NCBI GenBank assembly: GCA_028279515.1 | Contig: JANQNQ010000010.1 | Location: forward strand, 1-64,000 | Direction: 5' to 3' | From: Flavobacteriaceae bacterium | GTDB taxonomy: Bacteria; Bacteroidota; Bacteroidia; Flavobacteriales; Flavobacteriaceae | Length of the DNA: 64,000 nt | Shown here: positions 51,502 through 61,200 of the stretch, in pieces | Layout of the letters: each line of letters opens with the position of its first letter | How positions within the stretch are numbered: position 1 is the first letter of the stretch | Translations under genes and position numbers: made by a program | Notes under the pieces: model-generated | Told to the model about the DNA's origin: nothing | The model's database searches: none | Seen by the model: the letters and a program-made list of their open reading frames with translations, nothing else

Positions 51502-53508
51502 ATGCGTATGAATAAAAGCTACTTCTTATTCTTATTGGTTATTCTATGTTCATTCCCTCTTATACAGGCACAAGAAGGGACCAAGAAGGTCATCGATAGT
51601 TTATACCTTGACCTAGTGATTCAGAAGGCCGATACCAATCGCATCAATACTGCGATCGCACTCGTTACCGAATTAAGCCTTAATGGTAATCATGAAAAGG
51701 CAATCGGCATTATCCAAGATAACATTGGGCTTTCGAAAAAGCTAAACTTCGACAAGGGAACGGCCTCTTTACTTTATGTCAGTGGAAACTGCAATGCTGA
51801 CCTTGAAAACTTTCATTTGGCATTAGACGATTATAATTCTTCGATAACTTACTATGAAAAAATTGGCAACCACACTGGTGTAGCCTATATCAAAAACAAT
51901 GCGGGTATTATCCATCGAAAATTGGGCAATTATTCTGAAAGCATCAAGCACTTTTTAGAGTCTATTAAGTATTTCGAAGAAATCGACTTTAAAGTTGGTG
52001 CGTCCTATGGGTATGCCAGCATTGGACGAACGTATAACCAGGTAGGAGAGCTTGAACAAGCGTTGAAATACACGCTTAAAGGATATGCCGTGACGAAAGA
52101 GATTGGAGATGACCTTGGTGTTTTTCACAGTGCCATGTTCTTAGCCGAGATCTATGTAAAGATAAAAGATAACCAACGAGCGCTGCTCTATCTCAAAGAA
52201 GCCATTCAGTTAGCCAGAAAAGAAAATGACAAGAGTTTCTTGGGGCAAGTTTCTGAGAGAATGGGCAGATTGTATATTGAATTAGGTGATTTTGAGAAAG
52301 CCGACAACTACCTGAATCAGGCACTTGGAATTTTCAGGCGTTTGAAATTGCCATCCAGTGAAATCAGTGTGCTGAACGGTATCGCGGAGCTTCATTTAAA
52401 ATCAGAAGCTTTTGAAGAAGCTGAAAAGGTGTTGACTCGGGCCAACCTTATGATCAATGATGGTACAGAAAAGATCATCGCTATCGAAAACTATGAGCTT
52501 ATGGCTCTTTTGTACGATCTGTCTGATGACGCTAAGAACGCGTTGCTGTGGTATAAGAAAAAAGATTCCCTCAAATCCATGACTTTCAATGAGGTCGAAA
52601 TGGAGAAGATCTATCAAATTCAAAGTCAATACGAGCTAGAGAAAGCTGAAGAGGTCTTTCAAGAAGAAAAGGCCGAAACCGACAAAGAGATCCAAAAGCA
52701 AAAGACCATCATCATCGTACTCATCGTATTGGCCAGTGCTATTTTAATTGTTGCCTTCTTTATTTACAGAAGTAGAAAAAACAAAATCGCATACACCAAA
52801 CTGATCGATACGCAAGCAACAGAATTGGCCGAATCGAATAAAGTAAAGGATCGCCTGTTCTCTATCGTTGCTCACGATCTTAAAAATTCGATTTTCTCGA
52901 TAAGTGGTGTACTTAATCTACTGAATGATGGAGCGCTGAGCTCAGACGAGTTCAATGACCTATTACCCGAGTTAACCTCTAACACCAACAATACCTCTTT
53001 GATGTTGGTGAACCTTCTCAATTGGTCTAAATCGCAAATGAAAGCACTAGACCCAAAGCCGATTTCGTTCAATTTTAAGGAAATTGCAGATGAAAAGGAG
53101 AACTTCTTCAGGAGTCTGGCAACGGCTAAAGGCGTAACGCTCATTAATGAAACCTCTGATTCCAATATCCTAGCCGATAGAGATATGGTTGATATTGTGG
53201 TTCAAAACTTGATGGCCAATGCGGTAAAATTCTGCCGAAAGGGTGACAAAGTGATACTTTCAACAAAGGAAGAAAACCAAAATGTCACCATTTGTATCAA
53301 GGATACAGGCATTGGAATATCAAAATCCAATGTCAATAACCTTTTTAAAGAAAATTCGTTTACCACCATTGGCACTGAAAATGAAAAGGGCACAGGACTT
53401 GGGTTGGTTATTTGTAAAGAACTGGTTGAAATTAACCACGGAAGCATAAAAGTAGAAAGCACAGAAGGAAAAGGAAGTACTTTTTGCGTTACTTTACCGC
53501 AGAAGTAG
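51502..53508 (+). CDS. TPR sensor histidine kinase
   Basis: A 668-residue kinase. Signal peptide (SYFLFLLVILCSFPLIQAQ); six or more TPR units at about 40-360 (for example GDFEKADNYLNQALGIFRRL); a membrane helix near 403-423; a HisKA domain with phospho-accepting His near 458 in IVAHDLKNSI; and a HATPase domain with NLMANAVKFC, DTGIGIS and GTGLGLVI. The TPR part would sense a signal in the periplasm; no response regulator lies beside it, so the partner is elsewhere. The start at 51502 (MRMNKSY) is preferred over the long frame from 51397, which overlaps the preceding gene. This is an orphan kinase. Confidence 0.9.
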   Translation: MRMNKSYFLFLLVILCSFPLIQAQEGTKKVIDSLYLDLVIQKADTNRINTAIALVTELSLNGNHEKAIGIIQDNIGLSKKLNFDKGTASLLYVSGNCNADLENFHLALDDYNSSITYYEKIGNHTGVAYIKNNAGIIHRKLGNYSESIKHFLESIKYFEEIDFKVGASYGYASIGRTYNQVGELEQALKYTLKGYAVTKEIGDDLGVFHSAMFLAEIYVKIKDNQRALLYLKEAIQLARKENDKSFLGQVSERMGRLYIELGDFEKADNYLNQALGIFRRLKLPSSEISVLNGIAELHLKSEAFEEAEKVLTRANLMINDGTEKIIAIENYELMALLYDLSDDAKNALLWYKKKDSLKSMTFNEVEMEKIYQIQSQYELEKAEEVFQEEKAETDKEIQKQKTIIIVLIVLASAILIVAFFIYRSRKNKIAYTKLIDTQATELAESNKVKDRLFSIVAHDLKNSIFSISGVLNLLNDGALSSDEFNDLLPELTSNTNNTSLMLVNLLNWSKSQMKALDPKPISFNFKEIADEKENFFRSLATAKGVTLINETSDSNILADRDMVDIVVQNLMANAVKFCRKGDKVILSTKEENQNVTICIKDTGIGISKSNVNNLFKENSFTTIGTENEKGTGLGLVICKELVEINHGSIKVESTEGKGSTFCVTLPQK

Positions 53509-53519
53509 TAAATTTGGGC

Positions 53520-54143
53520 ATGAAAAAGACGATGTTGCTATTAGTTTTGAGCGCAGGATTATTATTGGGTTGTTCCAGTAAAAAGGTTGATACCGTAAAC
53601 CCTGAGCAACTTTCTACTATCATGACTGGCCATTTCACCTCAAAGGAGCAGTCTGAACAAGATCCTGAATATTATAACATCTCGCTTCATGTTTCGCCGA
53701 TATGGAAAAATCAGGATGGACAGTGGTTATATGTCGAACAAGCGTTGACATCTACACAAAATAAACCATACAGACAGCGAATTTACCATATACAAAAAGT
53801 AAACGACAGTATCCTAAAAAGTACTATTTACACCATTCCGGAGCAAGCCGACTGGGTTGGCAAGTGGGATACTCCTGAAAGTTTTGATAGCATCTCTCCT
53901 GATCAACTTGAAATTAGAGAAGGATGCGATGTGTTTTTAAAAAAGGTAAGTGACAAAAAATATGTTGGTAGTACCCAAGGCAAAAATTGCAGCAGTTCTC
54001 TTAATGGGGCTTCATATGCTACAAGTATTGTTGAAATTTCTTCAGATCAAATGATATCTTGGGATCGAGGTTTCGATGCTAGCGGTAACCACGTTTGGGG
54101 GGCAGAAAAAGCAGGATATGTTTTCAAGAGGGTGTCCAATTGA
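53520..54143 (+). CDS. CpcT/CpeT-like lipoprotein
   Basis: A 207-residue lipoprotein (MKKTMLLLVLSAGLLLGCSS, lipobox Cys18). The body resembles the CpcT/CpeT chromophore-lyase family: PEQLSTIMTGHFTSKEQ, then YNISLHVSPIW, LYVEQALTSTQNKPYRQRIY and SWDRGFDASGNHVWGAEKAG. Outside cyanobacteria such proteins are of unknown function and no bilin enzymes are near. The ATG at 53520 follows the kinase stop by 11 bases, so it is co-transcribed with the kinase; the frame's upstream ATG at 53484 lies within the kinase end. Confidence 0.85.
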   Translation: MKKTMLLLVLSAGLLLGCSSKKVDTVNPEQLSTIMTGHFTSKEQSEQDPEYYNISLHVSPIWKNQDGQWLYVEQALTSTQNKPYRQRIYHIQKVNDSILKSTIYTIPEQADWVGKWDTPESFDSISPDQLEIREGCDVFLKKVSDKKYVGSTQGKNCSSSLNGASYATSIVEISSDQMISWDRGFDASGNHVWGAEKAGYVFKRVSN

Positions 54144-54290
54144 AATGATCATATCCCGCCTCCATAATTAACAACTACTATTCTTGATAGGTCTGCGAAA
54201 AACAGGCTCCTATGTGGGTTACTTTATCACGTCAATATGCAAATATACTATTAGTCTATAAATTAAGTAGGTTTTCACCGTAAATTTTTT

Positions 54291-54704
54291 TCAACCGAAT
54301 GTTAGATCCTTTAATGTTTGGTTCTCAAGAATGTTCAAAGTGTTGTCCCTAACTTCGATCATAAGCTTGTGTAAAGAGCATTCTCTCTCATCAGGACAGT
54401 CATCGCACTTTTCATAAAAGTTAAGGCTAACACAGGGTAGCATGGCTATAGGACCTTCAAGAATTCTGATGAGTGCAGCCAACGTAATTTCTTCAGGTTG
54501 CTTTATCAGATAGTATCCTCCACCCTTTCCTTTTTTGGAACTTAGGAAACCTGCGTTCTTCAGTGTTAATAAAATGTTCTCTAAAAATTTCTTCGAGATA
54601 TGCTCTTTTTCGGCAATTTCAGAGATCAGCACTGGTGCATCGCTTCCTTTACGCGTAATGTACGTTAAAGCTTTTAATCCGTATTTTGTCTTCTTAGATA
54701 GCAT
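54291..54704 (-). CDS. Rrf2 family transcriptional regulator
   Basis: A 137-residue Rrf2 protein. N-terminal winged helix (MLSKKTKYGLKALTYITRKG, then SEIAEKEHISKKFLENIL and KKGKGGGYYL) and a cysteine segment PCVSLNFYEKCDDCPDEREC typical of Fe-S-binding members. It may sense iron, redox or NO, or thiols. The start at 54704 is used; the open frame to 54776 reaches into ctlX. The gene follows ctlX by 14 bases on the same strand, so the regulator may be co-expressed with the arginine-related enzymes. Confidence 0.9.
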   Translation of the reverse strand: MLSKKTKYGLKALTYITRKGSDAPVLISEIAEKEHISKKFLENILLTLKNAGFLSSKKGKGGGYYLIKQPEEITLAALIRILEGPIAMLPCVSLNFYEKCDDCPDERECSLHKLMIEVRDNTLNILENQTLKDLTFG

Positions 54705-54718
54705 TACACGAATATAGC

Positions 54719-55654
54719 TTATTTTTTTGGAAGAAAGACTTCGGCCATCATACAACGGGCACTTCCTCCTCCACAAGCTTCAATCGTGTCAAGCGAACTG
54801 GATAGAATCTCACAGTGTTTCTCGATAGTTGCAACTTGTTCTGGAGTAAGACTTTGGTGTGCCGATGCGCTCATCACTAAATACCTTTTACCATTAGCAC
54901 CTACTACCTGCAACATGTTTCCTGCAAAATTATTCACTTGTGCCTCAGTAATGGCAATTACCTCTTTACCATCTTCTTTTAGATGTTTTACTACATTTTT
55001 TCGCTCCTTTTTATCATCGATACTATCCAGACAGATAACAGCAAAGGTTTCTGCGAGGCACATCATCACGTTCGTGTGATAAATAGCCTTTCGTTCATCG
55101 CCAACCGTTTGATTGGCAACAAAGACAACTGGTGTATATTCAAAATCTTCACAGAATTCAATAAATAGGTCTTCATCAGCCCTTGGAGACAACGCACAAT
55201 ACGCTTTTCGGTTGACACGGTCCAATAATACGCTCCCGGTTCCTTCTAGGAATACGCCTTCCTCTTCTGCAGCCGTATAATCCACAATATTTTCAATCAT
55301 GAAACCTTTCTCTTCCAAACGCTCAAGCACATCTTCTCTGCGCTCTTGTCGTCTGTTTTCGGCAAACATCGGATAAATTCCTACGGTGCCTTGTTGGTGA
55401 AATGAAATCCAATTGTTCGGGAATATAGAATCTGGGGTATCTGGTTCTTTGGTATCATCGACCACAACAATGTCAATGCCAGCAGCTTTCAATTTTTCTA
55501 CAAACGCATCGAATTCTTGTTGAGCTTTGGCGTTGACCGTCTCTGGCAAGAGTCCGTCAAGCACCTTCTGATAGTAGTTGTTTACAGCAGTTTGTTCGTT
55601 CATCCTGAATCCTACAGGACGAATCATTAGGATCGTATTGGTAATTTGTTGCAT
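54719..55654 (-). CDS. ctlX: citrulline utilization hydrolase CtlX type (amidinotransferase fold)
   Basis: A 311-residue enzyme of the guanidino-group-modifying fold. Features are MIRPVGFRMNEQTAVNNYYQ near the start, DSIFPNNWISFH (about 80), the FLEGTGSVLLDR segment and the catalytic cysteine Cys301 in GGGSARCMM. CtlX is known from bacterial citrulline use, hydrolysing a ureido or guanidino bond. It precedes an Rrf2 gene and follows another enzyme of the same fold. Two TAnnTTTG boxes lie upstream (55681-55688 and 55700-55707). Confidence 0.88.
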   Translation of the reverse strand: MQQITNTILMIRPVGFRMNEQTAVNNYYQKVLDGLLPETVNAKAQQEFDAFVEKLKAAGIDIVVVDDTKEPDTPDSIFPNNWISFHQQGTVGIYPMFAENRRQERREDVLERLEEKGFMIENIVDYTAAEEEGVFLEGTGSVLLDRVNRKAYCALSPRADEDLFIEFCEDFEYTPVVFVANQTVGDERKAIYHTNVMMCLAETFAVICLDSIDDKKERKNVVKHLKEDGKEVIAITEAQVNNFAGNMLQVVGANGKRYLVMSASAHQSLTPEQVATIEKHCEILSSSLDTIEACGGGSARCMMAEVFLPKK

Positions 55655-55680
55655 CGTGCTTAATTAACAGGATTGTTTGG

Positions 55681-55707
55681 CAAAAGTAGCGAATTTGCCC
55701 AAAGATA
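55681..55707 (-). promoter_or_regulatory. double TAnnTTTG boxes upstream of ctlX
   Basis: TACTTTTG at 55681-55688 and TATCTTTG at 55700-55707, both on the minus strand before the ATG at 55654. The nearer box has the better spacing; the second could be a separate start site. Confidence 0.5.
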
Positions 55708-55754
55708 AATGCGCTTAGATTTAACTTTTGTTAGACATTATTTATTGGAAGTAT

Positions 55755-56669
55755 TTAATCTCTGATCAAGGGCATAGTACTGCATCGCAACAGCCCTTCT
55801 TGCTTGGCGATCTCCCCATACGGAACCTCTTCAACCGTAATTCCGTGAGAACGTAACCAAGTATTCAATCGAGTGAAGTTTTTCTCAGAAATGACCACAT
55901 CAGGAGCAATCGAAAATACATTGCTGTTCATATTGTACATTTCTTCCGCAGAGATCTCAAAAACATTATCCTTTCCGAAGAAATCAACCAACCATTGGTA
56001 CTCTTCTTCGACTAAGAATCCGTTCTTGTGAAGAATGGCCTTATCCTTCCCTACGGGCTGGAAACAGCAATCCAAATGCAGCGCGTTGGTATATGGGTCT
56101 GTATTCGATTTTCTTAGCTCGAAAGCCTTTACGGTTTTATTAGGGAATTGCTCTTGAAGTGCTTTGACCGCATGACTGTTGGTACGTGCTGTGATATAAT
56201 CCGGGTAGTCATCAGCAGTGTACGTACCCACGAAAATATAATTATTCCAAGGCATTACATCTCCTCCTTCTACGTGTGCCTCTTCTGGAAGCTGTACCAC
56301 TTTCTCAGAGTCTATCTGATCGATAACATATTGAATGGCATCTATTTCACGCTCACGGTCAGGCAATATATTGGCTTTGATGAAAACGTCGTCAATAACA
56401 AACCCAATATCTCGAGAAAAGATCTGATTGTAATCCTCAATCACGTTGGGTCTAAATACTTTGACATCGTATTTTTCTAAGACGGCTGCGACTGCCTCCA
56501 TTTCTTTCACCATATCTTCTTCTTTAGGATAGGTACCTTCTTTGATATGGATTTTAGACTTTGGGTCGTAGGCCTCTTCAAATTTTGGTGTTGGGCCATT
56601 ACTCTCTGCCGTCCCCAACACAACCGCCCTTAAGCGAGATGTTTCATCATTAACGTGTAATTTCAACAT
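55755..56669 (-). CDS. dimethylarginine dimethylaminohydrolase/arginine deiminase-like protein
   Basis: A 304-residue protein of the same amidinotransferase fold. Conserved elements are RDIGFVID near 110, the EGGDVMPW segment near 160, HLDCCF near 216 (catalytic His) and the catalytic Cys296 in GLLRCSTMP. Whether it hydrolyses methylated arginine, arginine or another guanidino compound cannot be told. It follows gltA by a strong terminator (56691-56730) and leads into ctlX, suggesting a two-enzyme arginine/citrulline module with its own Rrf2 regulator. Confidence 0.82.
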   Translation of the reverse strand: MLKLHVNDETSRLRAVVLGTAESNGPTPKFEEAYDPKSKIHIKEGTYPKEEDMVKEMEAVAAVLEKYDVKVFRPNVIEDYNQIFSRDIGFVIDDVFIKANILPDREREIDAIQYVIDQIDSEKVVQLPEEAHVEGGDVMPWNNYIFVGTYTADDYPDYITARTNSHAVKALQEQFPNKTVKAFELRKSNTDPYTNALHLDCCFQPVGKDKAILHKNGFLVEEEYQWLVDFFGKDNVFEISAEEMYNMNSNVFSIAPDVVISEKNFTRLNTWLRSHGITVEEVPYGEIAKQEGLLRCSTMPLIRD

Positions 56670-56690
56670 ATAGGTCTGATTCTATGGAAA

Positions 56691-56730
56691 CATAAAAGGC
56701 TTCACAGTAGTCACTGCGAAGCCTTTTATT
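56691..56730 (-). terminator. intrinsic terminator after citrate synthase
   Basis: AAAAGGCTTC pairs with GAAGCCTTTT, and CAGT/ACTG extends the stem inside around AGTC. T-rich sequence follows on the minus strand. Confidence 0.85.
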
Positions 56731-56743
56731 AAAAATTCTATTA

Positions 56744-58030
56744 TTAGCGTTCGTTTAGCTCTTTAAATGGCCTAAAGTTTTCTCCGATATAGATTTGTCT
56801 TGGCCTTCCGATTGGTTCTTTTCTCAATCGCATTTCTCTCCACTGAGCAATCCATCCTGGCAGACGTCCTAGTGCAAACATAACCGTGAACATATCTGTA
56901 GGAATCCCCATCGCTCTGTAGATGATTCCAGAATAGAAATCTACGTTAGGATACAATCTTCTATCTACAAAATATTGATCTTCAAGCGCTTCTTTTTCGA
57001 GTCCCTTGGCAATGTCCAAAATTGGATCCTCGACTCCAAGGTCTCCTAACACCTCATCAGCAGCTTTCTTGATGATCTTTGCGCGTGGATCAAAGTTCTT
57101 GTATACTCTATGACCAAAGCCCATTAATCTAAATGGATCCGCTTTGTCTTTTGCTTTCGCCATGTATTTCTTAGTATCTCCTCCATCTTCTCTGATCGCT
57201 TCAAGCATTTCTAATACAGCTTGGTTAGCACCTCCGTGAAGTGGTCCCCAAAGGGCAGAGATTCCAGCAGAAATCGATGCAAACAATCCTGCATGAGAAG
57301 ATCCAACAATACGTACCGTCGAAGTCGAACAGTTTTGTTCGTGATCGGCATGTAAAATCAATAATTTATCAACCGCATCTACGATAATGTCGTTTTGAAC
57401 ATATTCTTTATTCGGCTTCTTAAACATCATTTTAACGATGTTCTCAACATAACCGATCGAGTTGTCACCATAGTCTAACGGAAGTCCTTCCTTCTTGCGC
57501 TTTGTCCAAGCTACTAGTACAGGGAATTTCCCTAGAATTTTTACAATTGCGTGATACATTGCCTCTTCTGAATGTACATCAACAGAAGATGGGTTAAAGG
57601 CCGTCAAAGCACTGGTCAAAGAAGATAATACGCCCATAGGGTGAGCAGCCTTTGGAAAACCATCAAGGATCTTTTTCACTTCTTCATCAACAATCGACTG
57701 CTCCTTGATGTCCTCATGAAACTTATCTAATTGCTCATTATTTGGCAGTTCTCCGAATATCAACAGATAAATAACTTCAAGGAAATCGGCTTTTTCGGCA
57801 AGGTCCTCAATCGAGTATCCTCGATATCTTAAGATTCCCTTCTCACCATCCAAAAAGGTGATTCCGCTCTCACAAGCTCCTGTATTTTTATAACCTGGGT
57901 CAATGGTAATGATCCCACCTGTTCCTCCACGTAATGTTTTAATATTGATGGCTTTTTCATTTTCAGTTCCCTCGATGATTGGGAACTCATATTTTTGGCC
58001 ATCAATCTCTAGTATTGCTGTCTCTGACAT
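56744..58030 (-). CDS. gltA: citrate synthase
   Basis: A 428-residue hexamer-type citrate synthase. The catalytic histidines lie in GSSHAGLFASIS (with GPLHGGANQ) and GFGHRVYKNFDPRA, and the aspartate in NVDFYSGIIYRAMG. It condenses oxaloacetate and acetyl-CoA. The opening MSETAILEIDGQKYEFPIIE is the expected small N-terminal beta domain. Standard length, with its own terminator downstream. Confidence 0.96.
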   Translation of the reverse strand: MSETAILEIDGQKYEFPIIEGTENEKAINIKTLRGGTGGIITIDPGYKNTGACESGITFLDGEKGILRYRGYSIEDLAEKADFLEVIYLLIFGELPNNEQLDKFHEDIKEQSIVDEEVKKILDGFPKAAHPMGVLSSLTSALTAFNPSSVDVHSEEAMYHAIVKILGKFPVLVAWTKRKKEGLPLDYGDNSIGYVENIVKMMFKKPNKEYVQNDIIVDAVDKLLILHADHEQNCSTSTVRIVGSSHAGLFASISAGISALWGPLHGGANQAVLEMLEAIREDGGDTKKYMAKAKDKADPFRLMGFGHRVYKNFDPRAKIIKKAADEVLGDLGVEDPILDIAKGLEKEALEDQYFVDRRLYPNVDFYSGIIYRAMGIPTDMFTVMFALGRLPGWIAQWREMRLRKEPIGRPRQIYIGENFRPFKELNER

Positions 58031-58150
58031 ATCGAAGTGTAAAAATTAAAGTAGTAAAATAAAGAGTTGCGAATTTACAAATTTTTAGAGGAAATACGAA
58101 GTCTACAACGAAAGGATTTAATTATTAACGAATTAATAAAAATGATTAAA

Positions 58151-58186
58151 AAAAGCGGAAACTTTATGTAAGGTTTCCGCTTTTTT
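58151..58186 (-). terminator. intrinsic terminator after giant surface protein gene
   Basis: GCGGAAAC pairs with GTTTCCGC, flanked by A-tract and T-tract. Lies 23 bases beyond the stop codon at 58209. Confidence 0.85.
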
Positions 58187-58208
58187 AGAATTCGATTCAC
58201 AACTCCTG

Positions 58209-61200
58209 TTACGGAAGCTGTGCCGAAATGATATAGAATACCGAGTTGAACATATTATCTGGGTGTGCTAAGATGTTATCTCTGATCAGGATCATTTCAT
58301 TACCTGCGTTCAAGAATACAACCATGGCATCCATATTCACGTCAGTGTTATAATATCCATCCGGAGTAAAGAACACCGAATTGAAGATGTTTCCTGGCGC
58401 ATTGAGCACATCACCTTTAACAGCAATGGACTCTGCTCCTGCATTCAAGAAAATGATTCTTCCATCTCCATTGGCATCACCAGCCCACATACCAAACGTT
58501 CCTGTCGGCATTCCAAAAGTGGTTTGAGCATTTACTCCAAACGTTGGTGTGCTGTTATCGGTAAAGTCAACTACCGTTGGCATTCCAGATAACGGTAACG
58601 CCGAAGCCGACATAATACCTAGGTGGTTTCTGTGCTTGATTACTACGTGATAGTTTGCAACCGGCACCAAGAAGGTCAATTCGAGGTTTCCTTCATCATC
58701 AATGATGTCTCCATCTCTTTGAAGCAACGCAGACTGAGATGCGATAACGATCGAGTTATCAGTTGCATCGCGCAATTCTACGTTGACCCAATCAACGATT
58801 GCATCGTTTCCGGTGAAATTGAACAACATGTTATCTGCAATGATATTATCTCCATATGGTGAAATGATTGGCAAATATCCATTGGTTCTGAGATCATCCA
58901 TCATGAGCCCATCAGGAGAGTTGAACATAGCTGCTTGTAAATAGGCTTTTGGAGCTACTTTTACAAGGTCGGTCACATTCAGCGTAAACTTGTAACTCAT
59001 AGACGCAACAGGGCATCCATTCGCAAACGTAACCGTAGCCGTGTACATTCCTGAATTCGAATTATCAACATTGTTAGAGATCAACAGAGTTTGACCAGTA
59101 GCCGTTGCTCCGCCCGGAAGCACCCAGTTCACCGTTCCTGCAAACGTATCTGCAAAACCTAGTTCTAAGCTTCCTCCAGCAAACATATACAAGGTAGCAT
59201 CAACATCTGGTGTAAATCCTGCACCATCTATGTTGGTTGCAAACGTTAGGTTAGCCGTCGTAGGATTGATAATCACTTCGACCATTCCTCGATCACTTTC
59301 GCAATTACCAATACTCTGGGTCACAAAATAATCTCCATTGTTTAGTAATGCTGTAGGCGGAAGCGGATTCGTGTCGGTTGCAGATGCATACCATTGAATG
59401 TTTGATCCCGTTGCTACAAGATCGGCTACCGTAGGCATATCTGCCGCGCAAAACGCCTGAAGCGCATCAGCTACCGGAATAGCTGGAGTATCTACAATAG
59501 TTACATCGAATGTAGCCATCCCTGGGCAGGTTCCTGTTGTTGTATATGTAATTGTGTACGTTCCTGGCGTACTTGCATCTAGATCGATGACTCCTGTATT
59601 TGTATCGATGGCCAATGCAACATCGGCACTAAAAGTACCACCTGCGATTCCTGTAATTGTTGGAGATGGGTCCATCTCAGTACTACAGAAGATAGCAGCC
59701 GAATAACTAAAGCTGGCATCTTCATCAGCCGTCAACGTAACCACCACTGCAGTTCTTGCACTTTCGCATCCGTCCACAGTCTGACTTACATAATAGGTTT
59801 GTGCTATCAATGCATCCGTACCCGTCAAGGCTGTTCCACCACTTGCCATATCATACCATTGTAAATTGCTTCCAGTAGCTACCAGATCCGCAACGGTTGG
59901 GGCAGCACTCAAACAAAATTCTTGGTTGTTTGCAGCCGGTGCTCCAGGAGTAGCAAAGATGGTAACATCAAACGTGCTGCTATCAGAACATACTCCAGAA
60001 GTGGTATAGGTTACCGTATACACTCCAGCAGCACTTGCGTCTAAGTCGATTGCTCCTGTAGCTGGGTCTATTGAAAGTCCAGGAGTACTACTAAACATTC
60101 CTCCTGCAACACCTGTAATTGTTGGTGTTGGGTCAACATCAGATGCACAGTATGTACTAGATGCATACATAAAGCTAGCATCATCATTCGCATTAACGGT
60201 CACCTCAAAAGTAGAAGAACCAACACAGCTACCAGCTGTCATGTACGTAACTGTGTACGTTCCTATTGTACTCGCATCCAAATCAATTTGTCCAGAAGCA
60301 GGGTCTATGATTAGGCCTGTCGTACTACTGAACGTTCCTCCAGTCAAACCTGTGATTGTCGGAGTCGGATCATTTTCTGCCTGACAATATGCTGAAGCGC
60401 TATAGCTAAAGCTAGCATCCTCGGCGGGATCAATTGTGATACCCACACTAGAGCTTCCAGAACACGTCCCAGTTGTCGTATACGTTACCACATAACTTCC
60501 AGGAGTACTTGAACCAGGGATGATCTCTCCTGTTGTAGGATTCAATGCCAATCCGGTCGAAGGAACACTTGTAAATCCTCCTCCCATAACACCCGTAATC
60601 GTAGGTATTATTGGTAGATCATTGACACAAAGCGATGTTGATGTATACCCAAAGCTTGCATCTTCTGTCGCAGTTATTGTAACCATTACATCTGATGAAG
60701 AAGGGCATGTACCATTCGTGGTATAGGTCACTGTATATGTACCAGGAGTACTTGCACTCAAATCTATAATTCCTGAATTCGTATCAATTGACAATCCAGA
60801 AGGAAGACTTCCAAAGGTTCCTCCAGGAGTTCCGGTAATCATTGGTGTTGGGTCAGTTTCTGTTGAACAATAGGTCGAAGAAGCATACGCAAAACCAGCA
60901 TCATCGTCTGCCGTAAGTGTAACAACCACTGCTGTTCTATCACTTTCACAACCATCAACAGTTTGGCTCACATAGTATGTCTGAGCAATTAATGAAGTAC
61001 TACCTGCCAACGAAACTCCACCGATTGCGACGTCATACCACTGGATATTACTTCCCGTAGCTACTAAGTCTGAAACTGTTGGCGAAGCGCTTGCGCAGAA
61101 CTCTTGATTACTTGCGACTGGTTCTAATGGTGTAGCATTTATGGTCACATCAAAAGTTGAACTGCCTGGGCAAGTTCCTGTTGTTGCATACGTAATCGTA

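Noticed and set aside
53520-54143. True bilin lyase (CpcT) function
   Set aside because: Family resemblance only; no phycobiliprotein or bilin biosynthesis gene is present and the protein is lipidated.
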